DNA of 64,000 nucleotides, taken from Penumbrarchaeum sp964445525 (GTDB lineage Archaea > Thermoplasmatota > Penumbrarchaeia > Penumbrarchaeales > Penumbrarchaeaceae). The stretch covers positions 27,476 through 91,475 of the forward strand of contig CAYULA010000007.1 of assembly GCA_964445525.1 (NCBI GenBank). The letters are read 5' to 3'. Under the pieces are notes generated by a model that did not search any database, was not told the DNA's origin, and was given only the letters and a program-made list of their open reading frames with translations. Numbering within the stretch: the stretch's first letter is position 1; the number at the start of each line of letters is the position of its first letter. Of the stretch, positions 27,861 through 36,514 are shown one piece after another. The translations under genes and the position numbers were made by a program.

Positions 27861-29202
27861 TAACAGGAAGAAGGAGAACTCCCATGGCATGTGACCTCCT
27901 TATACCGATTATCGGTGCTATCATTCCAACCGATGTGGCGACTATCAAGCATATCATGCCCAGGAAACCCGTAAAAGCGAATACCATCACCACTATGAAA
28001 ATGATAATCCCCTTTACGAGCAAATGGTAGGGTACCTTCGGAAGGAGGTTGGCAAGCCTTCTCCCCAGGAAAATAGTCAGGAAGAATCCGAGTGTCGAAG
28101 CGATCAATGCGGCTATCATTAGAAGTGTGAGGTCCACGGGCGGTGATATTGCGGTCCATTCGCTTGCATCTATCAACTCGTTAACTACTATGGCGGCACC
28201 GGACCTCGGTCTGAGTATCAGAAACAAAGCGGAAAGAACGAAGAATGAATTGGCTGTATTTATTGCGGATAGAGTAAGTATGACCGATGATGGGGAGGGG
28301 TCCTTCCTGAAGAGCATGGCGATAATGGTGGCGACCCCTCCGCTCATGCCCGGTAGAAAACCGACAACCGAACCGGCTATGCCACCGGTTGTGACCGATC
28401 CCGCTGCTTCAGCCACATCGACCTGGTCCTGGTCTGTCTTCTGCTCGGGGACCTCTGCCCCGCCCCTGAGGCTCTCTATGAGCGTGGAGGTTCCGAACAG
28501 ACCGGACAGAAGCGGAAACAAGACCGTCGCCGGCAGACCGAAAGGTGATGTTACCTTCAGATCGAGTGCCGCAAGACCCAGAATCCCCGACAACAGAAAC
28601 AGGAAAAGGGCCAGTATTATTCCGAGAGTCCTCGAGAATCTGCCTTTTTCCCGTTGAATTTCTCCATCTGCCCTTTTCTTGAACACATATGGGATCTCGG
28701 AGGTTTCGGTCACCAGCATGAGAATTACAACGCCAATGAGGACCCACACCATGTATTCCTTGAGAATGGAATAACCGTTTATGGGTTCGTTTACCATCAA
28801 TCGGTAGGGTATCAGAAGCAGGCAGCCTACTATGACCGCTCCAAAACTGCCGATTGCTGATAGGAAAACCGCCCTGAAACCGTTTCCCTCCATCAGCATA
28901 CCATGGGCGGGCAGTACTGAAAGGGCGGTTTCAGGCTCCGGGGCCCCCAGAAATGTTGAGGGAATGAAATCAAGGAAAGTATGAGCCATAGAGGTGGCAA
29001 CTATTGCGGAGGAAACCATCAGAAGAACCGTGTATTCCCCGAGTCCGGCAAATGACATCAGTCCTGCTGCCATGAGCGGGGAAATGGAAAGAAGGATGAT
29101 TGCAACGTTGTTGACATGTAGACCCGGTATCAATCCGGTTAGAACCCCAAGACCGGTTCCCAGAACTGCTGCGATCATTATCAGAAGGATGGTATCTATC
29201 AA
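27844..29202 (-). CDS. TctA/DUF112-like multispanning permease
   Basis: 452 residues with about ten to twelve hydrophobic helices. Duplicated motifs GVLTGLIPGLHVNNVAI near the N-terminus and VGFLPGMSGGVATIIAM in the middle match the two inverted glycine/proline re-entrant signatures of the TctA/DUF112 permease family, and FIPSTFLGAPEPETALSVLPAH matches the family's conserved APEPE-like segment. Bacterial relatives are subunits of tripartite tricarboxylate transporters, but no TctB or TctC is present, as is usual for archaeal members. The start ATG overlaps the stop of the upstream OB-fold gene (ATGA), so the two are translationally coupled. The substrate is unknown. Confidence 0.82.
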   Translation of the reverse strand: MIDTILLIMIAAVLGTGLGVLTGLIPGLHVNNVAIILLSISPLMAAGLMSFAGLGEYTVLLMVSSAIVATSMAHTFLDFIPSTFLGAPEPETALSVLPAHGMLMEGNGFRAVFLSAIGSFGAVIVGCLLLIPYRLMVNEPINGYSILKEYMVWVLIGVVILMLVTETSEIPYVFKKRADGEIQREKGRFSRTLGIILALFLFLLSGILGLAALDLKVTSPFGLPATVLFPLLSGLFGTSTLIESLRGGAEVPEQKTDQDQVDVAEAAGSVTTGGIAGSVVGFLPGMSGGVATIIAMLFRKDPSPSSVILTLSAINTANSFFVLSALFLILRPRSGAAIVVNELIDASEWTAISPPVDLTLLMIAALIASTLGFFLTIFLGRRLANLLPKVPYHLLVKGIIIFIVVMVFAFTGFLGMICLIVATSVGMIAPIIGIRRSHAMGVLLLPVIMMIW

Positions 29203-30392
29203 CCCTCCACCTCCAGGACCTCGAGGAAGTGGGCATTTTTCAACGGATCATATCTGATACGACCCCTGATCTCAAGATCCCTTCCGAGAGGCAGTGTTTC
29301 ATTCCCTCTCAATTCGATTCTCGAGTCTCCGTCAAGCAGGTATATGGTCCCGTTGAGCGAAACAGGTTCCCCACCCATTACCACCTCCGTGTTCTCGTAT
29401 GATGAGACTCCGTATTCCAGATTGCCAAGTCTGATGTGCCAAGGGCCATGCGGTATCAGTACCAGGGCACCTTCGGACCTCAACTCGTATCTGAGAGATT
29501 GAGGATCCCAGTTAACCGTGGAGTTGTATAAATTTATCAGATCCCCTTTATGAAGTAGTGGATTCGGTTCTGGTATCACTGCTTTTACCGAGATTGACGA
29601 ACCCTCGGCCTCATCGCTGATATAGACGGATACCGATAGGGGTTCATATTTGATGTATGCGTTTATATCCATTTTACCCGCCGGAACATCACCGGGAGAA
29701 TCCTGCATCCTTTCCAACAGGGCCGTAAGTGAGGTCGTCTCCGATTCCGGTCTGTAGATGAGTTTCACCGATCGGTCCCCATAGCACATTATCGAGTTGT
29801 TATCCATGATGCAACCCTTGAAGAATGCGAGGTCCCCTGTTTTCAGTTCTTCATCCATTCTTTGAGCGGTGACATCGACATAAAAAGGGCCTTCTTCCGT
29901 CTCCACCAGGACGACGTGGTCATTCTGATTCCACCCCCCTGAAGTTGATTTTACTACATTTCCTTCGAAGAATGTAATGCCACCCTGATCCATATCCTTC
30001 TTAAACGGGATTTCATTCTCCTTTTCTCTTTTTTCTATGGATGTGTCCGATTGAACCGTTATCGAGTAGCTTCCGCCGGTTCCCAAGACCTCGCCCGTTA
30101 GGATTATCTGCGTCCCGGGATCGTATTCCTTGGAGGACCTCTCTATGTAAACCTCGGCGGTGTCATTGCCATCCATTATCAACAATCTGGAGGCCCCCGA
30201 GGGAGGGAAATCCTGTCCGACAACCATTCCCCTGCTCCTGATCCTCTTGCCTTCATGATCTTTCAGGTCCTGGATCCTTATGTCCTCTACCTCGGAAAAT
30301 TGCGCCATTACGAACAAACCCGTAACTCCCAATATCGAAAGCGAGACAACGATCAATTTCACGGTTCTCTCCGAAAGCTGTATGGAGGCCAT
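29199..30392 (-). CDS. Membrane-anchored protein with repeated OB-fold-like domains
   Basis: 397 residues from ATG 30392, which has GGAGG eight bases upstream; the longer frame to 30464 lacks a site. An N-terminal helix (VKLIVVSLSILGVTGLFVMA) anchors the protein outside the cell. The rest is beta-rich with several OB-like modules: IRIQDLKDHEGKRIRSRGMV, ITFFEGNVVKS, GDLAFFKGCIMD, LLHKGDLINLYNSTV and DLEIRGRIRYDP, each with the strand pattern of nucleic-acid-binding-type OB folds. Whether it binds nucleic acid or another ligand is unknown. The stop overlaps the permease start by four bases, so it may be an extracytoplasmic accessory to that permease. Confidence 0.6.
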   Translation of the reverse strand: MASIQLSERTVKLIVVSLSILGVTGLFVMAQFSEVEDIRIQDLKDHEGKRIRSRGMVVGQDFPPSGASRLLIMDGNDTAEVYIERSSKEYDPGTQIILTGEVLGTGGSYSITVQSDTSIEKREKENEIPFKKDMDQGGITFFEGNVVKSTSGGWNQNDHVVLVETEEGPFYVDVTAQRMDEELKTGDLAFFKGCIMDNNSIMCYGDRSVKLIYRPESETTSLTALLERMQDSPGDVPAGKMDINAYIKYEPLSVSVYISDEAEGSSISVKAVIPEPNPLLHKGDLINLYNSTVNWDPQSLRYELRSEGALVLIPHGPWHIRLGNLEYGVSSYENTEVVMGGEPVSLNGTIYLLDGDSRIELRGNETLPLGRDLEIRGRIRYDPLKNAHFLEVLEVEG

Positions 30393-30550
30393 TGCACTCA
30401 ACCTCCGATATCCAACACAGACCGTTTTTAAAAAGCTTTTGAGCTTGTTCCATGAAACCGACAATTACTTATGCAATTGGGTGAACATTAAATATGGTAC
30501 AACACAATACGCTCATGGTAGGAGTGGCAAATCTCCAGGTCTGATATTAT

Positions 30551-31006
30551 ATGCCTATTAAAGATGATGTACCCCGCCAGGGAAGTCAAACTTCTTTTCC
30601 GGGTGGGCGGGATGATGTCATATCAAGGCTTGTCCTGGCAAGGGCTATACGGTCCTCATTCAGCAGAAAGAACGAGGAAGGAGAGCTTGAATGCGATGTG
30701 GCTGAAGAGATGGCCGAACACGTTCTCAATTTCTTCGGTTTCGGTGAGAGAATAATCGATAACATGCTCAAAACAGACGACAGGGATATCTTCTACATGC
30801 TGGAGGACCTGGGGATATTGAAGACCGAAAGGGAGGAGACCACACTCTACGACGGAAGAGAGTGGAGGATCAACTACTGGACATTGAAGAAGAAGTACAT
30901 CGCCGATCTGACCTCGGGCAACCTGTCCTGTGAGGATGGAAATATGTCCATCAACGAGGAGGAGGTTTATGATGACCTTCCCGATGATATCTGGTCAAGA
31001 TCTTAG
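30551..31006 (+). CDS. Small conserved archaeal protein (possibly DUF6015)
   Basis: 151 residues. The core LVLARAIRSSF, AEEMAEHVLNFFGFGERIIDNML and DIFYMLEDLGILKTEREETTLYDGREWRINYW recalls a small archaeal family of unknown function that I tentatively equate with DUF6015. It is acidic and helical with a possible winged-helix C-terminal half; no catalytic residues are obvious. There is no good ribosome-binding site, and the gene is divergent from the OB-fold gene. A regulatory role is conceivable but not shown. Confidence 0.6.
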   Translation: MPIKDDVPRQGSQTSFPGGRDDVISRLVLARAIRSSFSRKNEEGELECDVAEEMAEHVLNFFGFGERIIDNMLKTDDRDIFYMLEDLGILKTEREETTLYDGREWRINYWTLKKKYIADLTSGNLSCEDGNMSINEEEVYDDLPDDIWSRS

Positions 31007-31090
31007 TCTGTAGAAACAGGTGATGTAAATATTATGCACAAACGTTATTAATGCCCAATATTAAAGTTGTAATCCCGAGGAGATATCGTT

Positions 31091-31741
31091 ATGTCGCTTA
31101 TGGATGATGAAACCAAGGATAAAGTGAGGGAATCTCTGCTGGAAATGGACTCGCCTGTCCACCTTCTGGTTTTCACGGAGAAAACAGATTGCTCGATGTG
31201 TGCTGATACGAAAATGATAGCCGATGAACTATCCTCTCTGGGAGATAAATTGACCTTCGAGGAACTGGATATCAAGGAAAATCAGGACATCGCAAGCCAA
31301 TTCGGCGTGGACAAGGTCCCCGCTATTATTCCTCTAAAAGGATCCGGAAAGGATGGAAAATACATGGGAGTGAGGTTCTTCGGCATTCCGGCAGGTTACG
31401 AATTCACCTCTTTGCTGGATTCCGTTCTCACAATATCCAGGGGTGTCGTGGGAATCTCGGATGAGGGGCAGGATTATCTCAAGAATCTTGACAAGGATAT
31501 TCACCTCCAGGTATTCGTTACACCAACTTGTCCCTACTGTCCCAGGGCTGTTGTTCTGGCCCATCATATGGCCCTTCTCAGTGACAGGATCACGGCGGAC
31601 ATGGTCGAGGCCCAGGAATTCCCCCAGCTCTCTCAAAAATACAAGGTAATGGGAGTGCCCAGGACCGTCATTAACGAGGATCACCACCAGGAAGGTGCAG
31701 CTCCGGAAAGGATGATACTTGATCTGATAAAGAAGATATGA
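31091..31741 (+). CDS. Protein disulfide oxidoreductase (two thioredoxin folds)
   Basis: 216 residues, the standard size for archaeal PDO/glutaredoxin-like proteins with two fused thioredoxin folds. Active sites are CSMC at residues 34-37 and CPYC at 147-150; the second is the classical redox motif, the first is altered but keeps both cysteines. Each fold has a cis-proline (KVPAI and GVPRT). The protein shuffles or forms disulfides in the cytoplasm and can accept electrons from a thioredoxin reductase, which is not encoded here. The ribosome-binding site is GAGGAGATATCGTT before ATG 31091. Confidence 0.93.
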   Translation: MSLMDDETKDKVRESLLEMDSPVHLLVFTEKTDCSMCADTKMIADELSSLGDKLTFEELDIKENQDIASQFGVDKVPAIIPLKGSGKDGKYMGVRFFGIPAGYEFTSLLDSVLTISRGVVGISDEGQDYLKNLDKDIHLQVFVTPTCPYCPRAVVLAHHMALLSDRITADMVEAQEFPQLSQKYKVMGVPRTVINEDHHQEGAAPERMILDLIKKI

Positions 31742-31867
31742 ACAGGGTTGGAATAACATTTGAACGGATCCAATCAGCTCCATGATATGATTTCAAGACG
31801 GAAAAAGCTATAAAAGATTGATTTTGTTGATAATTTGGAATTTATTCTTTGAATGAGATGATTAGGG

Positions 31868-33730
31868 ATGCGAAGAAAGGGTGCAAGTTCCCGGAGAAGC
31901 TATGTTTCCAAGGAAGATCCACCATCTTCCGTTTCCGAAACATCACCTCTGGTTCCCGTTGATTTCATTTCCTTTGCGGAGAGGATCAAAAGCGGTGTAG
32001 CTGTCATCAAGGATTCAAGGGTTGTATACACAAATCCATATATCGAACAGCTCACGGGGTATTCAGGAAGAGAAATCGCAAGCAGGGATTTCTGGGAATT
32101 GACAGAACCAGAGTTCAGACCCGTTGCGAAGAAAAGAGCTACAAAAGCACTCGATTCCAAGGACCTGGAGCATATGGATTACCCGATAATTACCAAGGAT
32201 GGGTCCCGGATCTGGTTGAATGTTGAAACCAATGATATTGAATGGAATGGTAAGAAATTCTTGATAGTGACATGCTTCGATGTTACCGAAAGGAAGAGTG
32301 CGGAATTCGAGCTCCAGGAAAACAGAGAGAGAATGGGATTGATCCTTGAATCGGCAAACATAGCCGTTTGGGAATGGGACCTCAAGAACATGGAGGTCTT
32401 CTTCAGCGACAGGTGGCCCCTACTTCTGGGATACGAGTTCGGGGAGATTGATTTCGATTCGAATACCTGGAAGGAGCACGTTCATCCCGATGACATGGAC
32501 TCCTTCGTGAAGGCCCAGAACGATTATTACGAGGGAAGAACTGATCTGTTCAATGCCGAATACAGGATGAGATCAAAGGACGGATCCTGGAAATGGTTCA
32601 TGGATTCCGGGCAGATTTTGAAGAGAGACGAGAGGGGAGAGCCACTCATTGCCTCCGGCATCCATATGGATGTTACCAGGAAGAATGAGGCAATACAGAG
32701 ATTGAAGGGCAGCGAGGAAAAGTATCTGGCTGTACTTGAATACAGCCCCAACAACATCTATCTGGTTGAGACAGATACCATGAGGATAATCGAGAGCAAT
32801 ACCACCCTGCAGAATCTGCTTGGATATTCCGCTGATGAACTCCTGGGTATGAAACCCTATGATTTCATAGCCCATGATCATGAGGATATCAACAAAGAGA
32901 TAGGCAAATTGCCAAACGGACAGTACGGTTTCGTGGGACCCAGAAAATACAGGACCAAGGATGGCAGGGTTATCGATGTTGAGGTCTCGGCCAACATAAT
33001 AAATTACAACGGAAGAGAGGTAATCAGCGTAGTATCATGGGATGTAAGCGACCTGAAGAGGGTTCAGGAAGAGCTCATCGAGTTGAATCAGATACTTCGA
33101 TTGATAGCCAGGATCACCCGTCATGATATCCGGAACAGATTGACAATAGCCTACGGTATCCTGGATCTCATGAGAACTGGAAATACACTTGATCCTGTTT
33201 TGATCGAGGAGGCTCATAAAGCCGTTCGAAAATCAATTGACATCACAAAGAGGATGAACCAGCTCGAGAACCTGATGATATCCGGAAAGGAGAAGAAGGA
33301 AATCGACCTCAGGGACCAGATAGAGGATATTATAGTGGATTATCCGGTAAAATACAGGATCGAAGGCAATGCCAGGATCGAGGTGGATACGGCCTTCGAT
33401 TCGGTGGTAGAGAACATAATCGGAAATTCGATATTCCATGGTGGAGCGGACAGGATAAATGTCAAGATAATCGAGAACGAGGGATTCGTGCTGGTCTCGA
33501 TAGCGGATAACGGGATCGGTGTGCACGAAAAACTGAGGGACAAGATATTCGAGGAGAGCTTCTCCTACGGGGAGAATCGTGGAACGGGTCTGGGATTGTA
33601 CATAGTCAAGAAAGTGATCGAGAGATACGGCGGGGAGGTTTGGCTGGAGGATACAGTTCCCAAAGGAGCCACTTTTGTGATCAAGATACCAAAGTTGGAA
33701 AGAAAACTTCAAGATGAGATCGTTGCTTGA
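31868..33730 (+). CDS. Cytoplasmic multi-PAS histidine kinase
   Basis: 620 residues without transmembrane helices. Three PAS domains occupy about 33-145, 152-272 and 282-395, the second and third with PAC-type ends (MRSKDGSWKWFMDSG; YRTKDGRVIDVEVSAN). The H box ITRHDIRNRL places the phospho-accepting His at 419. The HATPase domain has an N box VENIIGNSIFHGG (about 515-527), G1 DNGIG at 547-551 and G2 GTGLGL at 572-577. The archaeal-type HDIRN box is seen in many euryarchaeal kinases. A TATA-like CTATAAAAG near 31808 gives a short leader. No response regulator is adjacent, so its partner is unknown; redox or small-molecule sensing through PAS is inferred. Confidence 0.92.
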   Translation: MRRKGASSRRSYVSKEDPPSSVSETSPLVPVDFISFAERIKSGVAVIKDSRVVYTNPYIEQLTGYSGREIASRDFWELTEPEFRPVAKKRATKALDSKDLEHMDYPIITKDGSRIWLNVETNDIEWNGKKFLIVTCFDVTERKSAEFELQENRERMGLILESANIAVWEWDLKNMEVFFSDRWPLLLGYEFGEIDFDSNTWKEHVHPDDMDSFVKAQNDYYEGRTDLFNAEYRMRSKDGSWKWFMDSGQILKRDERGEPLIASGIHMDVTRKNEAIQRLKGSEEKYLAVLEYSPNNIYLVETDTMRIIESNTTLQNLLGYSADELLGMKPYDFIAHDHEDINKEIGKLPNGQYGFVGPRKYRTKDGRVIDVEVSANIINYNGREVISVVSWDVSDLKRVQEELIELNQILRLIARITRHDIRNRLTIAYGILDLMRTGNTLDPVLIEEAHKAVRKSIDITKRMNQLENLMISGKEKKEIDLRDQIEDIIVDYPVKYRIEGNARIEVDTAFDSVVENIIGNSIFHGGADRINVKIIENEGFVLVSIADNGIGVHEKLRDKIFEESFSYGENRGTGLGLYIVKKVIERYGGEVWLEDTVPKGATFVIKIPKLERKLQDEIVA

Positions 33731-33811
33731 GTTTAATAAATCAAACTCTATCTTTATTTAAATGGACCTGAATCTGGCCAGATCAGATATTTATACATTG
33801 AATATAGACAA

Positions 33812-33820
33812 TTTAAAATA
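33812..33820 (+). promoter_or_regulatory. TATA-like promoter of tRNA-Asn
   Basis: TTTAAAATA lies about 32-40 bases before the mature tRNA 5' end, a typical archaeal tRNA promoter position. Confidence 0.5.
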
Positions 33821-33851
33821 AGAAGTCATTATTCAACGGTTCCTAACCGGT

Positions 33852-33925
33852 GCCGCAGTAGCTTAGCAGGTTAGAGCGTACGGCTGTTAACCGTAAGGTC
33901 GTCGGTTCGAATCCGCCCTGCGGCG
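33852..33925 (+). tRNA. tRNA-Asn (anticodon GTT)
   Basis: A 74-base cloverleaf with acceptor stem GCCGCAG/CTGCGGC, D arm GCTTAGCAGGTTAGAGC, anticodon arm TACGG-CTGTTAA-CCGTA reading GTT, a five-base variable loop and T loop TTCGAAT. The T stem GTCGG/CCGCC has one T-C mismatch at its second pair. The discriminator is G and CCA is not encoded. There is no intron. A T-run follows directly (33927-33932), which may terminate it. Confidence 0.97.
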
Positions 33926-33959
33926 CTTTTTTCATCAATATCAATTAAATGATGATTAA

Positions 33960-34077
33960 GCCGCAGGGTGGATTCGAACGTAGTTGCCCTATACCAACAT
34001 CAAGCACAAAACAGGTTGGTGTAGGACTGAGCAAAATTCCCAATTTTGCGGAACGAATCCGCCCTGCGGCGCTTTTT
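33960..34077. other. Folded tRNA-Asn-derived element (possible small RNA or remnant)
   Basis: The tRNA-Asn 3' end recurs twice here. GCCGCAGGGTGGATTCG (33960-33976) is the inverted copy, and the copy beginning CGAATCCGCCCTGCGGCGC (34054-34077) is direct and matches the tRNA end plus its T-run over 24 bases. The two copies can pair as a 17-base-pair stem with one G-U. Inside it sit two further hairpins: 33988-33998 with 34015-34025 (11 pairs) and 34031-34038 with 34042-34049 (8 perfect pairs, loop CCC). The result is a three-way junction of 111 bases followed by T-rich sequence. It could be a small RNA, an elaborate terminator, or the scar of a tRNA-targeting element; no protein gene is credible here. 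Confidence 0.75.
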
Positions 34078-34113
34078 CAATAATTTTTTCTCAAACATAC
34101 TATGATGAAATAA

Positions 34114-35814
34114 TCAGGCTTCAGCATGGGTCATTTCCGAAACCTCGACAACACCCCTCTTGGGAAGCAGGACCCTTTCGAGGTCCCCTGTGATGAAGAA
34201 TACCCTCTTTCCGTCCTTCCTGTCAGATTTTATGAAACCTTTTCTCTCCAGCTGCTTGAGGTGCCTGGAAACGGTCCTCCTCGATCTATCCGATGAGAGA
34301 TTGGCAAATATTGCGTTTGATGATATCCCGGGATTTGCAGATACCAGATCAATTATATCCCTGTCTATGGGTGATATCACGGCTTCAACTCCCTTAATCT
34401 TGATCCCGTCGGCATAGAAGAGTTTGTATTTGCCATGATTTCTGTGCACTATCAGTTCTTCTCTTTCAAGCTTGTGAAGATGATATGTTAATGTGCCGTT
34501 GTTCACCTCGAAGTGTTCCTTGAGTGCAGTGAATGTTGAGCCCGGATGCTCCTTGATGTGTTCGAACAATCTGCCGCGGAAGAAGTGGTCCAGGACCTTC
34601 TCTCCGTGTATTGTGGAATAGAGGGGAATGAAAGCAAGAAGCAGCCACCTGTATCGGAATATCTCCGATGCGGAATAGAGGTAGGCGAAGGATCCTATCA
34701 CTGCGGCTCCCGCCGCAGCCGTACCTCCTCCAGCGTAAACAAGAGTGGCGGTGGAGATGGTTTCGGGACGATTTGCCTCGCCCTCAACAGGTATCATCAT
34801 TTGATTTGATGTGATCCTCTCATCTTCGACAAAACCGAATGCTCTCACTCTCAGAGGTCTTGTCCCGGAGTATCCTTCTCCTTCAAGGGGAACCAACTCC
34901 CTGTCGAGGGATCCCATGTCGAAATTTCTCTTTGCTTTAACATCAACTCCCTCGTCTTCCCCTACCACATCTATTCCGATGTTGTTCACATTTCCTCCTA
35001 AACAGAGAATTCCAACCGAATCCTTTTCTGAGATTCCCGGCAAAAGAATCAGGAAAGGACCTCTGTCAAATAATATATGAACGAGGCCCCCGTCAAAAAT
35101 GAACGTCAGATCGATGATTCTTTCGGAGGTGGAACCCGAAGAGGAGGTGATCCGGGTGACTATGTCAGTTGTTTCGCCTGAGATATCGTAATTCACCGTC
35201 AGGTTTCCGGTCTCGCCAGGGTCCAATAATACGTCATTGGGAAATGTCAGGTCAACGGATCCCTGATAATCCAGACCGATAGGTGACGGGATATTTCCCT
35301 CGTTCCTGACGGTCAGATCGAAGGATCCAGATAGAGGTCTGTCAATAAGATAATCCACCTCGGAAAAGACCTCAGCCGCAAAATAGGGCAGGACCCGAAT
35401 CCTGCAGGTATCCTCTCCCGATGCCTGGCCTTCCTCAGGCGAGACCGTGACGGAAAGCTCGACCTCCTTGTAAGCGGTCTCTGAGGCAGGTGCTGTAACA
35501 TAGACCCTGAATTCCCAATCCTCGAAGGGTTCCAGATAGATACTTTCGGGATGATCCACTGTCCAGAAAGGAGCCCCGGACAGCTTGGATTGAATATTGA
35601 AAATCGTATTCTGGCTAAAAGGCGACCTGACGGAGACATTGATCTCCGCCTCCCCTTTTTCATCATCCGTGACGGTCATCAATACAAGGTCTTCCTCGAT
35701 TTCTATCATCTGCGGAAGCGCGGAAGCTGGAACGGGTCCGATTGAGACCAGTGAAAGCACAAATGCCATTACCAGGACCGTTATTACGGCCAGGCTCACA
35801 GCTTTTGCTTTCAT
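34114..35814 (-). CDS. Membrane-anchored transcription regulator: ectodomain plus two winged helices
   Basis: 566 residues. A signal peptide (AVITVLVMAFVLSLVSIGPVPASA) precedes an ectodomain of about 310 residues with Ig/CARDB-like folds (EVELSVTVSPEEG; FDLTVRNEGNIPSPIGL). Two transmembrane stretches lie near 365-410 (ATLVYAGGGTAAAGAAVIGSF; RYRWLLLAFIPLYS). The C-terminal cytoplasmic part has two ArsR/MarR-like winged helices: LFEHIKEHPGSTFTALKEHFEVNNGTLTYHLHKLEREELI and IIDLVSANPGISSNAIFANLSSDRSRRTVSRHLKQLERKGFI. This is a one-component signal transducer in which an outside signal could act directly on DNA-bound winged helices. It stands alone, convergent with the tRNA-Asn element; its targets are unknown. 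Confidence 0.8.
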   Translation of the reverse strand: MKAKAVSLAVITVLVMAFVLSLVSIGPVPASALPQMIEIEEDLVLMTVTDDEKGEAEINVSVRSPFSQNTIFNIQSKLSGAPFWTVDHPESIYLEPFEDWEFRVYVTAPASETAYKEVELSVTVSPEEGQASGEDTCRIRVLPYFAAEVFSEVDYLIDRPLSGSFDLTVRNEGNIPSPIGLDYQGSVDLTFPNDVLLDPGETGNLTVNYDISGETTDIVTRITSSSGSTSERIIDLTFIFDGGLVHILFDRGPFLILLPGISEKDSVGILCLGGNVNNIGIDVVGEDEGVDVKAKRNFDMGSLDRELVPLEGEGYSGTRPLRVRAFGFVEDERITSNQMMIPVEGEANRPETISTATLVYAGGGTAAAGAAVIGSFAYLYSASEIFRYRWLLLAFIPLYSTIHGEKVLDHFFRGRLFEHIKEHPGSTFTALKEHFEVNNGTLTYHLHKLEREELIVHRNHGKYKLFYADGIKIKGVEAVISPIDRDIIDLVSANPGISSNAIFANLSSDRSRRTVSRHLKQLERKGFIKSDRKDGKRVFFITGDLERVLLPKRGVVEVSEMTHAEA

Positions 35815-35876
35815 GAGGTACCAATTGTCTCGAATAATATTTAAGTGGTGTTGAACTGAGTTGTCCTGAGATACCG

Positions 35877-36233
35877 TCAGGGTCTGACCGAATCGATCAA
35901 TTCTTCAGCACCCTCTTTCACCTCAACCTCGATATCTCCCAGGGTGGAGTCGCCTTCCGTGAAATTGACAACTCCCATGAATGCGGCCTGTTTGTTGAGG
36001 AAAAATCTTGAATATCCGCCACTCCGGGACCTCTCCATTATCATCACGGCCGTGTCCCTGATCCGATGCTCCCTCATGATCTCGATGAAGTAATCCGCAT
36101 CATTTGTGATGAAATGGAATCCATCAACCTCTTTTTTGATATCGGATTCAGGAAAGATATTGGTGATTGAGGACTTTACCTTTTCAGGATCCTCTGTCGG
36201 GTGAAGAGCCACCTTCCCTTCGATGAGAACCAT
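35877..36233 (-). CDS. UPF0201 (COG1931) RNA-binding-like protein
   Basis: 118 residues from ATG 36233. The segments EGKVALHPTEDPEKVKSSITNIFP, HRIRDTAVMIMERS, FFLNKQAAFMGVVNF and STLGDIEVEV match the conserved blocks of the archaeal UPF0201/COG1931 family (RDTAR, NKQAA, PLG.I), thought to bind RNA. The upstream aEF1-beta stop lies two bases before this start (a GTG at 36239 would overlap it), so the genes are translationally coupled. A role in RNA metabolism alongside translation factors is inferred. Confidence 0.82.
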   Translation of the reverse strand: MVLIEGKVALHPTEDPEKVKSSITNIFPESDIKKEVDGFHFITNDADYFIEIMREHRIRDTAVMIMERSRSGGYSRFFLNKQAAFMGVVNFTEGDSTLGDIEVEVKEGAEELIDSVRP

Positions 36234-36235
36234 GA

Positions 36236-36502
36236 TCACAGAAGCCCCATCTCGAGGACCTCGACGGAGCTTACGCCGTCGGTTTCCCTCATCTTCTTTT
36301 CAAGCTCCTCGCCGCCGCCCTTCTTGTCATCCAGAACAACAGCCCATTCGAGCATGTTCATTCCGAAAAAGGCCGGTTTGATCTCGGATGAGGATATCCT
36401 GCCGTGATCCGGTACATATCCCTCGTACTTCCTTGCTATGGCCTCGAGGTCCACGTCGGGTCCCTCCGGCATCACCTTGTATCTGATGAGAACGTCTCCC
36501 AT
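36236..36502 (-). CDS. Translation elongation factor 1-beta (aEF1-beta)
   Basis: 88 residues, the usual size of archaeal EF1-beta, the guanine nucleotide exchange factor of aEF1-alpha. Visible are GDVLIRYKVMPEGPDVDLEAI and, after the central helix, IKPAFFGMNMLEWAVVLDD and VSSVEVLEMGLL, matching the conserved I.P.AFGL.AL and SV+V...(R/G) blocks. ATG at 36502 has GAGGTG eight bases upstream. It lies between the zinc-ribbon gene and UPF0201 gene in a compact leftward operon. Confidence 0.92.
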   Translation of the reverse strand: MGDVLIRYKVMPEGPDVDLEAIARKYEGYVPDHGRISSSEIKPAFFGMNMLEWAVVLDDKKGGGEELEKKMRETDGVSSVEVLEMGLL

Positions 36503-36514
36503 TTGAATCACACC

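Noticed and set aside
33730..33752. Hairpin GAGTTT/AAACTC after the histidine kinase as a terminator
   Set aside because: The stem has only six pairs and no T-run follows.
33960..34077. Second tRNA gene or tRNA pseudogene
   Set aside because: Only the T-arm/acceptor part is copied, once inverted and once direct; there is no D arm or anticodon arm.
33984..34193. Rightward open frame across the tRNA-Asn-derived element
   Set aside because: It runs through the hairpins and into the antisense of the regulator gene, and has no ribosome-binding site.
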